Translations under genes and position numbers: made by a program
Shown here: one piece after another, positions 50,013 through 58,380 of the stretch
How positions within the stretch are numbered: position 1 is the stretch's first letter
Layout of the letters: each line of letters opens with the position of its first letter
The notes under the pieces: generated by a model
What the model was told of the DNA's origin: nothing
Seen by the model: the letters and a program-made list of their open reading frames with translations, nothing else
Database searches by the model: none
NCBI GenBank assembly: GCA_017398355.1
Contig: JAFQGD010000025.1
Location: 23,662-87,661, forward strand
DNA: 64,000 nt
Direction: 5' to 3'
From: Akkermansia sp.
GTDB lineage: Bacteria > Verrucomicrobiota > Verrucomicrobiia > Verrucomicrobiales > Akkermansiaceae

Positions 50013-50514
50013 CTTGTTGCAAGGCTTGTTCTTTCATTTGTTGTTTGCGAAGCTTGGCTGCTGCGCGTGCTTCACGAAAAAAACTTTGAAATTGTTCCAA
50101 GCATTCGGTTCCCAATACACCCCCCAATGTTTCGCATTTGTGATTGAGCGGCGGGTTTGAATCCAACAGATTTATCCACCCTCCACAGGCTCCGCCTTTC
50201 GCATCCGGTATGCCGTACACTACACGACTCGGGCGACAGTGTACCATGGCTCCTGCACACATCGGACAAGGTTCTTTGGTTACATAAACAGTGCAACCCT
50301 CAAGGCGCCAGTCCCCTACGGCTGCTTCAGCCGCAGTCAGCGCAAGCATTTCAGCATGCGCCGTGGCATCCTTGAGGGTTTCCACCTGATTCCACCCACG
50401 GGCGATGACTCTGCCATCTTTTACAATGACACACCCGCAGGGAACTTCGCCGACCGCGCGAGCCTTTTCGGCTTCGCGCATGGCCAGCAGCATAAATTGT
50501 TCGTCCTCAGACAA
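49996..50514 (-). CDS. tadA: tRNA adenosine(34) deaminase
   Basis: 172 residues. Converts A34 to inosine in tRNA-Arg. Deaminase motifs: DATAHAEMLAL (His-Ala-Glu) and EPCPMCAGAMVHCRPSRVVYG (PCxxC), plus WRLEGCTVYVT. C-terminal tail KLRKQQMKEQALQQDD. Overlaps ybeY, and the hypothetical gene at 50527 ends 12 bp upstream, so they form an operon. Confidence 0.94.
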   Translation of the reverse strand: MSEDEQFMLLAMREAEKARAVGEVPCGCVIVKDGRVIARGWNQVETLKDATAHAEMLALTAAEAAVGDWRLEGCTVYVTKEPCPMCAGAMVHCRPSRVVYGIPDAKGGACGGWINLLDSNPPLNHKCETLGGVLGTECLEQFQSFFREARAAAKLRKQQMKEQALQQDDTTD

Positions 50515-50526
50515 ACCAATGAAATT

Positions 50527-51024
50527 TTAGCGAATGGTGACGCGCGGGTCGTTGTCCAGAATCTCCTGCAGCTCAGGCCAACCTTCTTCGGTCTGATTCT
50601 GGAACATGTGCAGGTAAAGGGAAACGGCACCTGCAGGGTATTTCTCGAACAGAGAATCGACTGCCGCTTTCAGTGTTTCCGGGTCAAGGGATTCCGGAAG
50701 AACATCCACCACACCGTGGCCATTGTGGGCAATCCCCAGCTTTTCAATGAAGCTGATAAGCATACCTTCGTGCTTACGAATGAGCCATACCTGCAGCAAG
50801 TGGTCTGCAATGGTTTCAGCCGGCTTCCATGCCAGCATCTTTTTAATCCATTCAAACTGTTCCTCTACGGGCTTCTGCTGCATGAACTGGGGACGCAACT
50901 TCTTAAGGGCGCTCAGCTCGCGCAGTGCAGCGCGATACACGTTGCGCTCCTGATTGCGCATCCATGTGAGGAAATTGTTGACGGTTTCGTCGTCCGACTT
51001 CTGGAAAATGGTGTATGACTTCAT
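50527..51024 (-). CDS. conserved hypothetical protein upstream of tadA
   Basis: 165 residues from ATG 51024. Helical, charged, no cysteine motifs. Segments: TVNNFLTWMRNQERNVYRAAL, LRPQFMQQKPVEEQFEWIK (19 residues), and a C-terminal GWPELQEILDNDP. No family recognised and no membrane segment. It lies 12 bp before tadA, so it is likely co-transcribed with tadA and ybeY. Function unknown. Confidence 0.65.
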   Translation of the reverse strand: MKSYTIFQKSDDETVNNFLTWMRNQERNVYRAALRELSALKKLRPQFMQQKPVEEQFEWIKKMLAWKPAETIADHLLQVWLIRKHEGMLISFIEKLGIAHNGHGVVDVLPESLDPETLKAAVDSLFEKYPAGAVSLYLHMFQNQTEEGWPELQEILDNDPRVTIR

Positions 51025-51131
51025 GGTACAGTAACTAGATGGCGTGCGGGCAGTAAAACACATTCTTTGTGATATTGCAAGAAATAAGTAACAGAATGAC
51101 GAACTATCGTGGTGAGCCAGTTCAATTTAGC

Positions 51132-51160
51132 TTGACTTATGTGGTGCAATGGCGTATCCT
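51132..51160 (+). promoter_or_regulatory. lepA promoter, leaderless layout
   Basis: TTGACT (51132-51137), 17 bp, TATCCT (51155-51160); ATG at 51169. The predicted transcription start is at about 51167. Confidence 0.6.
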
Positions 51161-51168
51161 CTTCGCGC

Positions 51169-52974
51169 ATGGCTACGGACATCAAGTTCAAGAGAAATTT
51201 TTCCATTATCGCACACATCGACCACGGCAAGACCACCTTGTCTGACCGTTTGTTGGAATACACCAATACCATCGGGGAGCGAGAGAAGCAAGATCAGCTC
51301 CTGGATGCGATGGATTTGGAAAGAGAGAAGGGCATTACCATCAAATCTCACCCGGTGACGATGCGTTACAAGGCCAAGGATGGAAATGTTTATGACCTGA
51401 ATTTGCTGGATACTCCGGGGCACGTAGACTTTTCTTACGAAGTTTCTCGCTCATTGGCCGCTTGTGATGGAGCTGTGCTCATTGTGGATGCGGCTCAGGG
51501 TGTGGAGGCGCAAACTTTGGCCAACATGCACTTGGCTCTTGACCAACAGTTGGAAATTATTCCCGTTGTCAATAAGATTGACCTTCCCAGTGCTAATTTA
51601 CCCAAGGTGTACAAACAACTGGAAGATGTGATTTGTATTCCCCATGAGGAAGCCATTTTGTGTTCCGCCAAGGCCGGTATTGGCATTGAGGAGGTGCTGG
51701 AGGCCATTGTGCAGAGGGTTCCGGCTCCCCAGTTGCCGGAAGATGACCTTTTGCGAGCGCTTGTGTTCGACTCCGTGTATGATGCCTATCGAGGTGTGGT
51801 TTCATACGTTCGCTTGGTGAGTGGTTCAGTATCTCGAGGCATGAAAGTGAAGCTCTTTGCTTCCGATGAAACCTACGAGGTGAAGGAAGTGGGTATTTTT
51901 ACCCCCAAAATGCAGGCAACGGATAAGTTGGAAACCGGTGATGTGGGCTATATCATCGCCAATATGAAGAGTGCTGCAGATGTGAAGATTGGTGACACGT
52001 ACACCAATTTGCAAAATCCCTGCCCGGAGCCATTGCCCGGGTTTAAGGAGATCCGCCCCATGGTGTTTTCCGGCATTTATCCTGTGGATTCTTCTGATTA
52101 TGAGGCTCTGAAAGCCGCCATGGCCAAGTTGCAGATTAACGATGCAGCCTTCACCTACATGGGCGAGAGTTCCGTTGCTCTCGGTTTCGGCTTCCGCTGC
52201 GGTTTCCTTGGCCTCTTGCACATGGAAATTATTCAAGAGCGTTTGCGACGTGAATTTAACATGGATGTGATTTCTACCTATCCTTCCGTGATTTACGAGG
52301 TAACGAAGACCGACGGAACGGAAATGCTGGTGGATAACCCCAGTATCTTGCCGGACCCGCAGGAAATCCAAGAGATTCGCGAGCCCATTGTCAAGGTGTT
52401 CGTCATGATTCCGGCAGATTACATTGGCGATATCATGCGCATTGTGATGGAGAAACGCGGTGAAGTGATACATACCGAGACGATTGACGACACACGCGTG
52501 ATGCTTACCTGCCGCATTCCGATGGCTGAGATTTTGGTAGACTTCAACGATAAGCTCAAGTCCACGACCCGTGGTTATGGTTCCATGGACTATGAGTACG
52601 ATGGTTACCAAGCTGCCAAGCTGGTGAAGATGGATATGATGATTGCCGGCGAGCCGGTGGATGCTTTCTCTATGATTGTACACCGTGAGCGTGCCGAATC
52701 TCAGGGGCGCGAGATTGCGCTTAAGCTCAAGGATGTGATACCAAGACAACTCTTCACTGTGGCCATTCAGGCTTGTATTGGTGGCAAAATCATTGCCCGC
52801 GAGAGCATTTCTGCCATGCGTAAGAATGTGACAGCTAAGTGCTACGGTGGTGACGTGACGCGTAAGCGCAAGCTGCTTGAAAAGCAAAAGGAAGGCAAGA
52901 AGCGCATGAAGTCCATTGGCCGAGTGAATATCCCGCAGGAGGCCTTCATCAACGTGCTCAAGACGGGCGATTGA
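51169..52974 (+). CDS. lepA: elongation factor 4 (LepA)
   Basis: Ribosome-associated translational GTPase. 601 residues from ATG 51169; a longer in-frame start at 51139 would lie inside the promoter. G1 [11 protein letters not shown] (13-23), [11 protein letters not shown]3 [11 protein letters not shown]4 VVNKIDLP. The C-terminal LepA-specific domain has [20 protein letters not shown] and the ending [14 protein letters not shown]. Normal length. Confidence 0.97.
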   Translation: MATDIKFKRNFSIIAHIDHGKTTLSDRLLEYTNTIGEREKQDQLLDAMDLEREKGITIKSHPVTMRYKAKDGNVYDLNLLDTPGHVDFSYEVSRSLAACDGAVLIVDAAQGVEAQTLANMHLALDQQLEIIPVVNKIDLPSANLPKVYKQLEDVICIPHEEAILCSAKAGIGIEEVLEAIVQRVPAPQLPEDDLLRALVFDSVYDAYRGVVSYVRLVSGSVSRGMKVKLFASDETYEVKEVGIFTPKMQATDKLETGDVGYIIANMKSAADVKIGDTYTNLQNPCPEPLPGFKEIRPMVFSGIYPVDSSDYEALKAAMAKLQINDAAFTYMGESSVALGFGFRCGFLGLLHMEIIQERLRREFNMDVISTYPSVIYEVTKTDGTEMLVDNPSILPDPQEIQEIREPIVKVFVMIPADYIGDIMRIVMEKRGEVIHTETIDDTRVMLTCRIPMAEILVDFNDKLKSTTRGYGSMDYEYDGYQAAKLVKMDMMIAGEPVDAFSMIVHRERAESQGREIALKLKDVIPRQLFTVAIQACIGGKIIARESISAMRKNVTAKCYGGDVTRKRKLLEKQKEGKKRMKSIGRVNIPQEAFINVLKTGD

Positions 52975-52996
52975 TGCTTCAATCTTGCTTGCTCGG

Positions 52997-53857
52997 ATGC
53001 CCATGAAAACCGGACTGATACTGGAAGGCGGTGCCATGCGTGGCTTGTTCACCGTCGGAGTGCTGGATGTATTCATGGAGCAGGGGATTTGCGTGGATGC
53101 AGCAATCGGAGTATCTGCCGGTGCAGCATTCGGCGTGAATTACAAATCCGGGCAAGTGGGGCGGGCCTTGCGCTATAATACGCGGTTTTGCAATGATTCT
53201 CGCTACTGCGGGTGGCGTTGTTTTTTGAGGGATGGTAATATCTTCAGCCGGGATTTCGCCTATGATGAAGTTCCGCTCAAGCATGATCCGTTTGATTTCG
53301 AGGCATATAGCAGGAATCCTATGCCTTTCTACCTTGTCTGCACAGATGTGGAAACAGGTGAGCCCGTTTACCATCAATACAAGGGAAAGGAGGATCATCT
53401 ATTCGAGTGGATTCGCGCTTCGGCTTCCATGCCCCTGGTATCGCAATTTGTAGAAATTGAAGGACGAAAACTCTTGGATGGAGGTATCACGGATTCTATC
53501 CCCTTGCGCTATTTTGAAAACATGGGGTATAAGCGCAATATCGTCATCCTCACTCAGCCGCCGATGTTTGAGAAGAAGGAGAATAGCTTGCTTTTTTTAA
53601 TTCGCCTCAAATACCGTAAATACCCTCACCTGGTGCGGGCAATGGAGCAACGCCACATCGTTTACAACGAAACGCTACGCTATATTGAGCAGAAAGAACA
53701 GCAGGGGGACGTCCTTCTCCTGCGCCCTGAGTCTCCCTTGCCTGTGAGTCGCGTGGAGAAAAATCCGCATAATCTGCACCAAGCTTACAAAATCGGACGC
53801 GAGCTGGCATTGTCCAAGCTCGCGTTAATCCGAGAGTATCTTGACGCTTCGCGCTGA
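52997..53857 (+). CDS. patatin-like phospholipase
   Basis: 286 residues from ATG 52997 (a second ATG at 53003 is equally possible). Patatin Ser-Asp dyad: oxyanion loop LEGGAMRGLFTVGVLD, nucleophile elbow GVSAGAAFG (Ser near 46) and LLDGGITDSIPLRYF (Asp). C-terminal DUF6363-like segment. Members are lipid acyl hydrolases; substrate here is unknown. It follows lepA by 22 bp and may be co-transcribed with it. Confidence 0.88.
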   Translation: MPMKTGLILEGGAMRGLFTVGVLDVFMEQGICVDAAIGVSAGAAFGVNYKSGQVGRALRYNTRFCNDSRYCGWRCFLRDGNIFSRDFAYDEVPLKHDPFDFEAYSRNPMPFYLVCTDVETGEPVYHQYKGKEDHLFEWIRASASMPLVSQFVEIEGRKLLDGGITDSIPLRYFENMGYKRNIVILTQPPMFEKKENSLLFLIRLKYRKYPHLVRAMEQRHIVYNETLRYIEQKEQQGDVLLLRPESPLPVSRVEKNPHNLHQAYKIGRELALSKLALIREYLDASR

Positions 53858-53902
53858 ATTGTTTTAAAAGCCCGAGACCAAGATGGAGAGCTGCGGCTCC
53901 CA

Positions 53903-55411
53903 TTAATTTTCAGCATTCGAGAAGACGGGGACCGGCAGTTCTTCCGGTTCCTTTTCGCCACCCAGCAAATCGCCAATATCCATGAGAGTGACAAAGATGA
54001 AGAATCCGAAAAGCAGCATGATGAATCCCATGAAGATGCTATTTAAGATTCTGCTGTTGATGGGTTTGCGGCGTATCATTTCGATGAAGCCCAGCACTAC
54101 ATGACCACCGTCTACTACAGGCAAGGGAAGCATGTTGAGCACAGCCAAGTTGACATTCAGTACCACGGCAAACCACAGTACCAATCGCCATCCTACCCCA
54201 TTCTCTGTATCCAACATCTTGTATATGTAAGAACCAATACCTACCGGGCCGGAAAGATGCTGTACACCAATGTTACTACCGGGGGCACATACTTTTTCGA
54301 GAGTGTCGCCCATCCATTTGAGACTCTGGTTTACCTGTGCCTGCGGGCTGGGATGTTCCAGCTCAATATCCCCCATGGTATTGGCCCAGGTTAACCCCAG
54401 AATAGGAGTTGCGCCTTCTTTGCCTTGCCAGTTTGTTGGAAGCGCCGGGCAAATTGTTACATCACTCTGACTCCCATCTGCGGATTCTACCGTAAGCGTC
54501 ATTTCTTTCGCTTCTTCCGAAGCAGCCAATATTGCATAGGGTGCGTAAATGGGTGCCCCATTGAGAGCTACTACTCTTTGCCCCGGTTGCAAACCACTCT
54601 TGGCCGCAGGGGAGCCTTCTATAATCTTGCCGATGATGGCGGGGACAGCCGGCAGTATGCCAACTTTGCGCAATGCGCTACGCTGCCAGAGAGAAGTTTC
54701 CGGTACTTCAAAACCACTTTGTATGCTAAGTTTCTCTTGCTTGCCATCTGCCGTAGTACGCAGCACGTCAAACGTAATTTTTTCATGCTCACTCATGGCG
54801 ACCAGTTCGGTCACGCCTTCCATGTTACCCACCCATTTAGTTACTTTCTGACCATCAATTGCTAAGATTTTATCCCCCGGCAGTAGCCCTGCTTGCGCAG
54901 CCGGGGCATTCGGAAGAAGATACCCGATGGTGGTATCTATATGGGCGGTAGAGGGTTTGCCTACACACCACACTATGACTGCAAATACATAGGCCAACAG
55001 CAATGAGAAAAAGGGACCCGCTGCCGCGATGATTACTTTGTCCAACGGCTTGAGTGGCTCAAGCTTTCCTTCCGGACGGTCTGCTTTACCTTCAATCCCC
55101 TCCATCAGTGTGCGTGTTCTTTTGGCATCTTCTTGGGGGGAAAATTCATCTTGCGTTTCCTCTGTATCTTCCATTTGTGGCAGAGAGACAAATCCGCCGG
55201 CCGGAATCCAGCCCAATCCCCATTTGACTCCGCCTATTTCTTTTTGCCATATGGGCTTGCCAAACCATATCTGAAAACGGTCAATATAGGCTCCGCGCCA
55301 CTTGCCTGCCAAGAAATGCCCCAGCTCGTGCACGAAAATCATGAGATTGAAGAAAAGAATCACCAACACGATGATTCCAACGGTGTAAAAAAATGAAATG
55401 ATTTGCTCCAT
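53903..55411 (-). CDS. rseP: RseP-like site-2 intramembrane metalloprotease
   Basis: 502 residues from ATG 55411 (a TTG or ATG further upstream would give an unusual N-terminus). HExxH zinc motif HELGH at 28-32 in the first membrane segment, followed by a long cytoplasmic/periplasmic loop with an acidic stretch. Two PDZ-like domains (about 165-230, LLPGDKILAIDGQKV, and 275-340, GLQPGQRVVALNGAP). Late motif MLPLPVVDGGHVV carries the third zinc ligand. It cuts membrane-spanning anti-sigma factors or signal peptides in envelope-stress signalling. Slightly longer than E. coli RseP. Confidence 0.93.
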   Translation of the reverse strand: MEQIISFFYTVGIIVLVILFFNLMIFVHELGHFLAGKWRGAYIDRFQIWFGKPIWQKEIGGVKWGLGWIPAGGFVSLPQMEDTEETQDEFSPQEDAKRTRTLMEGIEGKADRPEGKLEPLKPLDKVIIAAAGPFFSLLLAYVFAVIVWCVGKPSTAHIDTTIGYLLPNAPAAQAGLLPGDKILAIDGQKVTKWVGNMEGVTELVAMSEHEKITFDVLRTTADGKQEKLSIQSGFEVPETSLWQRSALRKVGILPAVPAIIGKIIEGSPAAKSGLQPGQRVVALNGAPIYAPYAILAASEEAKEMTLTVESADGSQSDVTICPALPTNWQGKEGATPILGLTWANTMGDIELEHPSPQAQVNQSLKWMGDTLEKVCAPGSNIGVQHLSGPVGIGSYIYKMLDTENGVGWRLVLWFAVVLNVNLAVLNMLPLPVVDGGHVVLGFIEMIRRKPINSRILNSIFMGFIMLLFGFFIFVTLMDIGDLLGGEKEPEELPVPVFSNAEN

Positions 55412-55502
55412 AATTGCTCGCCCTTCAGCATGCCATAGTTTCACTCTCCCTGCAAGCGTCTTGCATGACATAACAGTAACTCACGTATGGCGAGATTATT
55501 TC

Positions 55503-55531
55503 TTGACCTCGCGCGCGCGACGTGTTAGAAG
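55503..55531 (+). promoter_or_regulatory. promoter of the MerR-type regulator
   Basis: TTGACC (55503-55508), 17 bp, TAGAAG (55526-55531). The spacer contains the alternating CG run TCGCGCGCGCGA. Leader of about 19 nt. Confidence 0.55.
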
Positions 55532-55556
55532 TGATTTGTAACGTTTTAGCCCCAAT

Positions 55557-56081
55557 ATGCGCTATTCCATCTCAGATTTGGCCAAGAAAACAGGGTTGTC
55601 CATACATACTTTACGCTTCTATGAAAAGGAAGGTATTTTACGTTATGTAGAGCGTACAGCATCCGGGCGCCGTGTGTATGGCAAGGCGAGCTTGGCGTGC
55701 CTCATCGGGGCGTTGTGCATGAAGCAGGCCAAACTCACACTCTCCCAAATCAAGGAGTTCTTTGATATGACCAAAATGGGGGATGAGACATTGCCCCAAC
55801 GATTGGAGATGCTGACAACTGCGCGCGAAAATCTGGAGGAGATGCGCCAGCATATCGACCAGTGCCTCGAGCTTGTGAATTTCTTCGTATCCGGTGGGCA
55901 GGATGCTTTGGCTGCGCTTGAAAGAGGTGGCGATGCTGATGCCGCTTTCCCATTCTTAACCTTGGACGGAATCCTCAAACTCCCCTGCAAAATTGTGGGT
56001 GATGGTAAGATTGAGCCCTTCTTGCCGTCGGATGAGGAAAAAGCAGCCCCCAAGAGAAAGAAATCAACTAAGAAGGCATAA
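55557..56081 (+). CDS. MerR-family transcriptional regulator
   Basis: 174 residues. N-terminal winged helix: YSISDLAKKTGLSIHTLRFYEKEGIL and YGKASLACLIGALCMKQAKL, then a coiled-coil dimerisation helix (LTTARENLEEMRQHIDQCLE). The C-terminal effector region (about 120-174) is short and ends in KRKKSTKKA. No metal-binding cysteines of the MerR/CueR type. Effector unknown. Divergent from rseP and convergent with the oxidoreductase gene (8 bp). Confidence 0.88.
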   Translation: MRYSISDLAKKTGLSIHTLRFYEKEGILRYVERTASGRRVYGKASLACLIGALCMKQAKLTLSQIKEFFDMTKMGDETLPQRLEMLTTARENLEEMRQHIDQCLELVNFFVSGGQDALAALERGGDADAAFPFLTLDGILKLPCKIVGDGKIEPFLPSDEEKAAPKRKKSTKKA

Positions 56082-56089
56082 TTTTAGCG

Positions 56090-57139
56090 CTATTGCTGTT
56101 GGGTGTTGCCGTGGTGGAGTTTACTTGCCCAAGCGGGGTCTGTCTGCAGTTCTCCCATGAGAGAAATGAGGTCTATTTCTCCGCTTTGCACCATTTGGTA
56201 TAGTTTTTGCAGGTTGAGGTGATTGTGCGTTGCCTCCTCTCCGGTAGAAATGACGGGTTTTCCTGTGATAATCCGCGTCCAGCCTGCCAAATTGAGTCCG
56301 CTTCCTGTAAACTCCGGCTTTGCAAAGTGGCTGCCTGTGCAGTGAAAAATGTCCACTCCTGCCTCCTGCAAGGGATGCAAAAATTCAGACAATTCCTCAG
56401 GTGTGGAGGCCAAAGGAATCTTGCATTGGCCTATTCCGACTTGTGAAAAGCGAAAAATAATAGGGAAATTTTTCCCAACTTGTTTTCTTACGGCGTGGAT
56501 GATATTAGTTGCAAAGCGGGTGCGGGAAATGGGGTGTGCGCTGTATTCATCGTGCCGGTGATTTGTTTCCGTGCGGAAAAATTGATCGATGAGAGAACCG
56601 GCTGCTCCGTCTATTTCTACTGCATCAAAGTTCAAAATTCGTGCTGCCCCTGCGGCTCGGGCGTACGATGAGACCACCTCTTGCATCCTGCTCTGGTTCA
56701 TGCTTTCTCCATTCTTTTCCAAAGTATATGGAGATATACCGGATGGGCCGATGGGGAGAACATTCGGTGTCTGTTCTGTCCCTTCTGTTGGCCTATTCAT
56801 ACCGGCATGCCGAAGACGTGGAGCTATCTTGCAATGCGTGGCATGCACGATTCTGCATATTTGTTTCCATGTGCGGAGGGCTCTTCCTCCATAAAATCGC
56901 GGAGTCCTCATATCATCAGCTGCGGCCGGATCATCGATGGCAACCGGTGCTGTCAGAATCAAGCCTACTTCATTGGCTGCTCGCTGGCGGTAATATTGCA
57001 TCAGGCCTTGGGAGGTAAGCCCGTAGGGGACTTGTTCCTGCGCCATGACGATGCGACTCGGTAGACTGATTTTTCTGTAGCTAAAGGGGCGAAAAAGGGT
57101 TTCTACTTCTCTCAGAATAAGCTGGTGCAAGGTATTCAT
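56090..57139 (-). CDS. old yellow enzyme family NADH:flavin oxidoreductase
   Basis: 349 residues from ATG 57139, set by a promoter -10 box 10 bp upstream. FMN-dependent TIM barrel: SLPSRIVMAQEQ (usually N-R-x-x-x-x-P/M), GLTSQGLMQYYRQRA, KIAPRLRHAGMN, DAVEIDGAAGSLIDQFF, TNHRHDEYSAHPISRTRFA, and KPVISTGEE. In most relatives GAHGYL sits where GAAGSL is found, so an active-site His is replaced. It probably reduces an electrophilic alkene or an unknown substrate. Confidence 0.82.
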   Translation of the reverse strand: MNTLHQLILREVETLFRPFSYRKISLPSRIVMAQEQVPYGLTSQGLMQYYRQRAANEVGLILTAPVAIDDPAAADDMRTPRFYGGRALRTWKQICRIVHATHCKIAPRLRHAGMNRPTEGTEQTPNVLPIGPSGISPYTLEKNGESMNQSRMQEVVSSYARAAGAARILNFDAVEIDGAAGSLIDQFFRTETNHRHDEYSAHPISRTRFATNIIHAVRKQVGKNFPIIFRFSQVGIGQCKIPLASTPEELSEFLHPLQEAGVDIFHCTGSHFAKPEFTGSGLNLAGWTRIITGKPVISTGEEATHNHLNLQKLYQMVQSGEIDLISLMGELQTDPAWASKLHHGNTQQQ

Positions 57140-57149
57140 GTCGGGTGCA

Positions 57150-57178
57150 AATGTAGCGCCCAACTTTTCTCTTTTCAA
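57150..57178 (-). promoter_or_regulatory. promoter of the OYE gene, leaderless layout
   Basis: Minus strand: TTGAAA (plus 57173-57178), 17 bp, TACATT (plus 57150-57155), 10 bp before the ATG at 57139. Confidence 0.55.
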
Positions 57179-57211
57179 GATGATAGAATAACTGTTCCTG
57201 GCTGTGTATAA

Positions 57212-58159
57212 TCACAGCCCCAGTTTTTCTCGGAAATAAGCAATCGTTTTGTCGAGCCCTTCGCTCAAGGGGATGGTGGGTTTCCACCCTAACTGCTTAC
57301 CAGCCAGGGTGATGTCCGGTCGGCGTTGGGTGGGGTCATCTGCCGGTAGCGGTCTGTGGACAAGTTTGCTGGTTGTTGGTATCTTCTGCAACACCAAATC
57401 AGCTAATTGGCGTATGGTGAATTCCCCCGGATTGCCTATGTTGACCGGCCCTACAAATCCCTGTTCGTTTTCCATCATGCGCACCATCCCTTCAATCAAA
57501 TCGTCCACATATTGGAAAGAGCGGGTTTGTTGTCCCTCTCCGTAGATGGTGATGTCTTCTCCGCGCAATGCTTGGCAAATGAAATTGGATACCACGCGCC
57601 CATCTTCCGGGTTCATATACGGCCCGTATGTGTTGAAAATACGAATCACGCGTATATCAACCCCTTCATGCCGGTGATAATCAAACATGAGACTTTCGGC
57701 ACAGCGTTTGCCTTCATCGTAGCATGCGCGAATGCCTATGGGGTTTACGTTCCCTCGGTAGCTTTCTACCTGAGGGTGTACTTGCGGTTCTCCATATACC
57801 TCAGAGGTGGAAGTTTGCAAGATGCGTGCCCCGTCTCGCTTGGCTAATTCCAGCATGTTCAGGATGCCTAATACGCAGGTCTTTGTCGTGAAAATTGATT
57901 TGTTACCCTGATAGAACGGTGGAGATGCCGGACAAGCCAAATTGTAGATGCGATCCAGTTTCTCCGAACAATCGTATGGGCTGATAACATCGTGTTCTAC
58001 AAAGCTGAAACGAGGATTATCCAGCAGCGGTGCCACATTTTCTAAGGACCCGGTGTAGTTGTTGTCCAAGCAGATGACTCGGTGCCCTTCTTCTATGAGC
58101 CTATAGCAGAGGTTACTTCCCACAAAACCGGTGCCACCTGTCACGAGTATCGTCTTCAT
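57212..58159 (-). CDS. UDP-glucuronate decarboxylase (UDP-xylose synthase)
   Basis: 315 residues. Extended [30 protein letters not shown] and the Ser/Tyr/Lys triad in [10 protein letters not shown] and [22 protein letters not shown] and [22 protein letters not shown] are typical of UXS. Makes UDP-xylose, a donor for surface glycans. Alternative: a related UDP-glucose epimerase, but the P-A-S-P and N-P-I-G motifs favour UXS. Confidence 0.92.
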   Translation of the reverse strand: MKTILVTGGTGFVGSNLCYRLIEEGHRVICLDNNYTGSLENVAPLLDNPRFSFVEHDVISPYDCSEKLDRIYNLACPASPPFYQGNKSIFTTKTCVLGILNMLELAKRDGARILQTSTSEVYGEPQVHPQVESYRGNVNPIGIRACYDEGKRCAESLMFDYHRHEGVDIRVIRIFNTYGPYMNPEDGRVVSNFICQALRGEDITIYGEGQQTRSFQYVDDLIEGMVRMMENEQGFVGPVNIGNPGEFTIRQLADLVLQKIPTTSKLVHRPLPADDPTQRRPDITLAGKQLGWKPTIPLSEGLDKTIAYFREKLGL

Positions 58160-58166
58160 GCCTACG

Positions 58167-58195
58167 ACTTTACATCAGCATTCTTCGCTTAGCAA
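58167..58195 (-). promoter_or_regulatory. promoter of the UXS gene, leaderless layout
   Basis: Minus strand: TTGCTA (plus 58190-58195), 17 bp, TAAAGT (plus 58167-58172), 7 bp before the ATG. Confidence 0.5.
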
Positions 58196-58330
58196 GCTCA
58201 AATTGCTTTTGCTCGCTCCTCTTAACCTCCCTCACGTATGCCGAATATGATGATTTTCTTTCTTTTGTGTTAGATTTATTTCTATGCTTTTTATAGGTTA
58301 TAGAATGTGTGTTATCAATGCCTTTTGTGC

Positions 58331-58359
58331 TTGTAAGGCCATCTGAAGATTGCTATACT
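58331..58359 (+). promoter_or_regulatory. promoter of the IdeS-autotransporter gene
   Basis: TTGTAA (58331-58336), 17 bp, TATACT (58354-58359). Leader of about 15 nt with no Shine-Dalgarno sequence. Confidence 0.6.
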
Positions 58360-58380
58360 GACAGTATCAATAAATTTTTT

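Noticed and set aside
57200..57219. Inverted repeat GGCTGTG-6-CACAGCC at the UXS stop as a terminator
   Set aside because: Stem overlaps the stop codon and no T-run follows; not strong enough to list.
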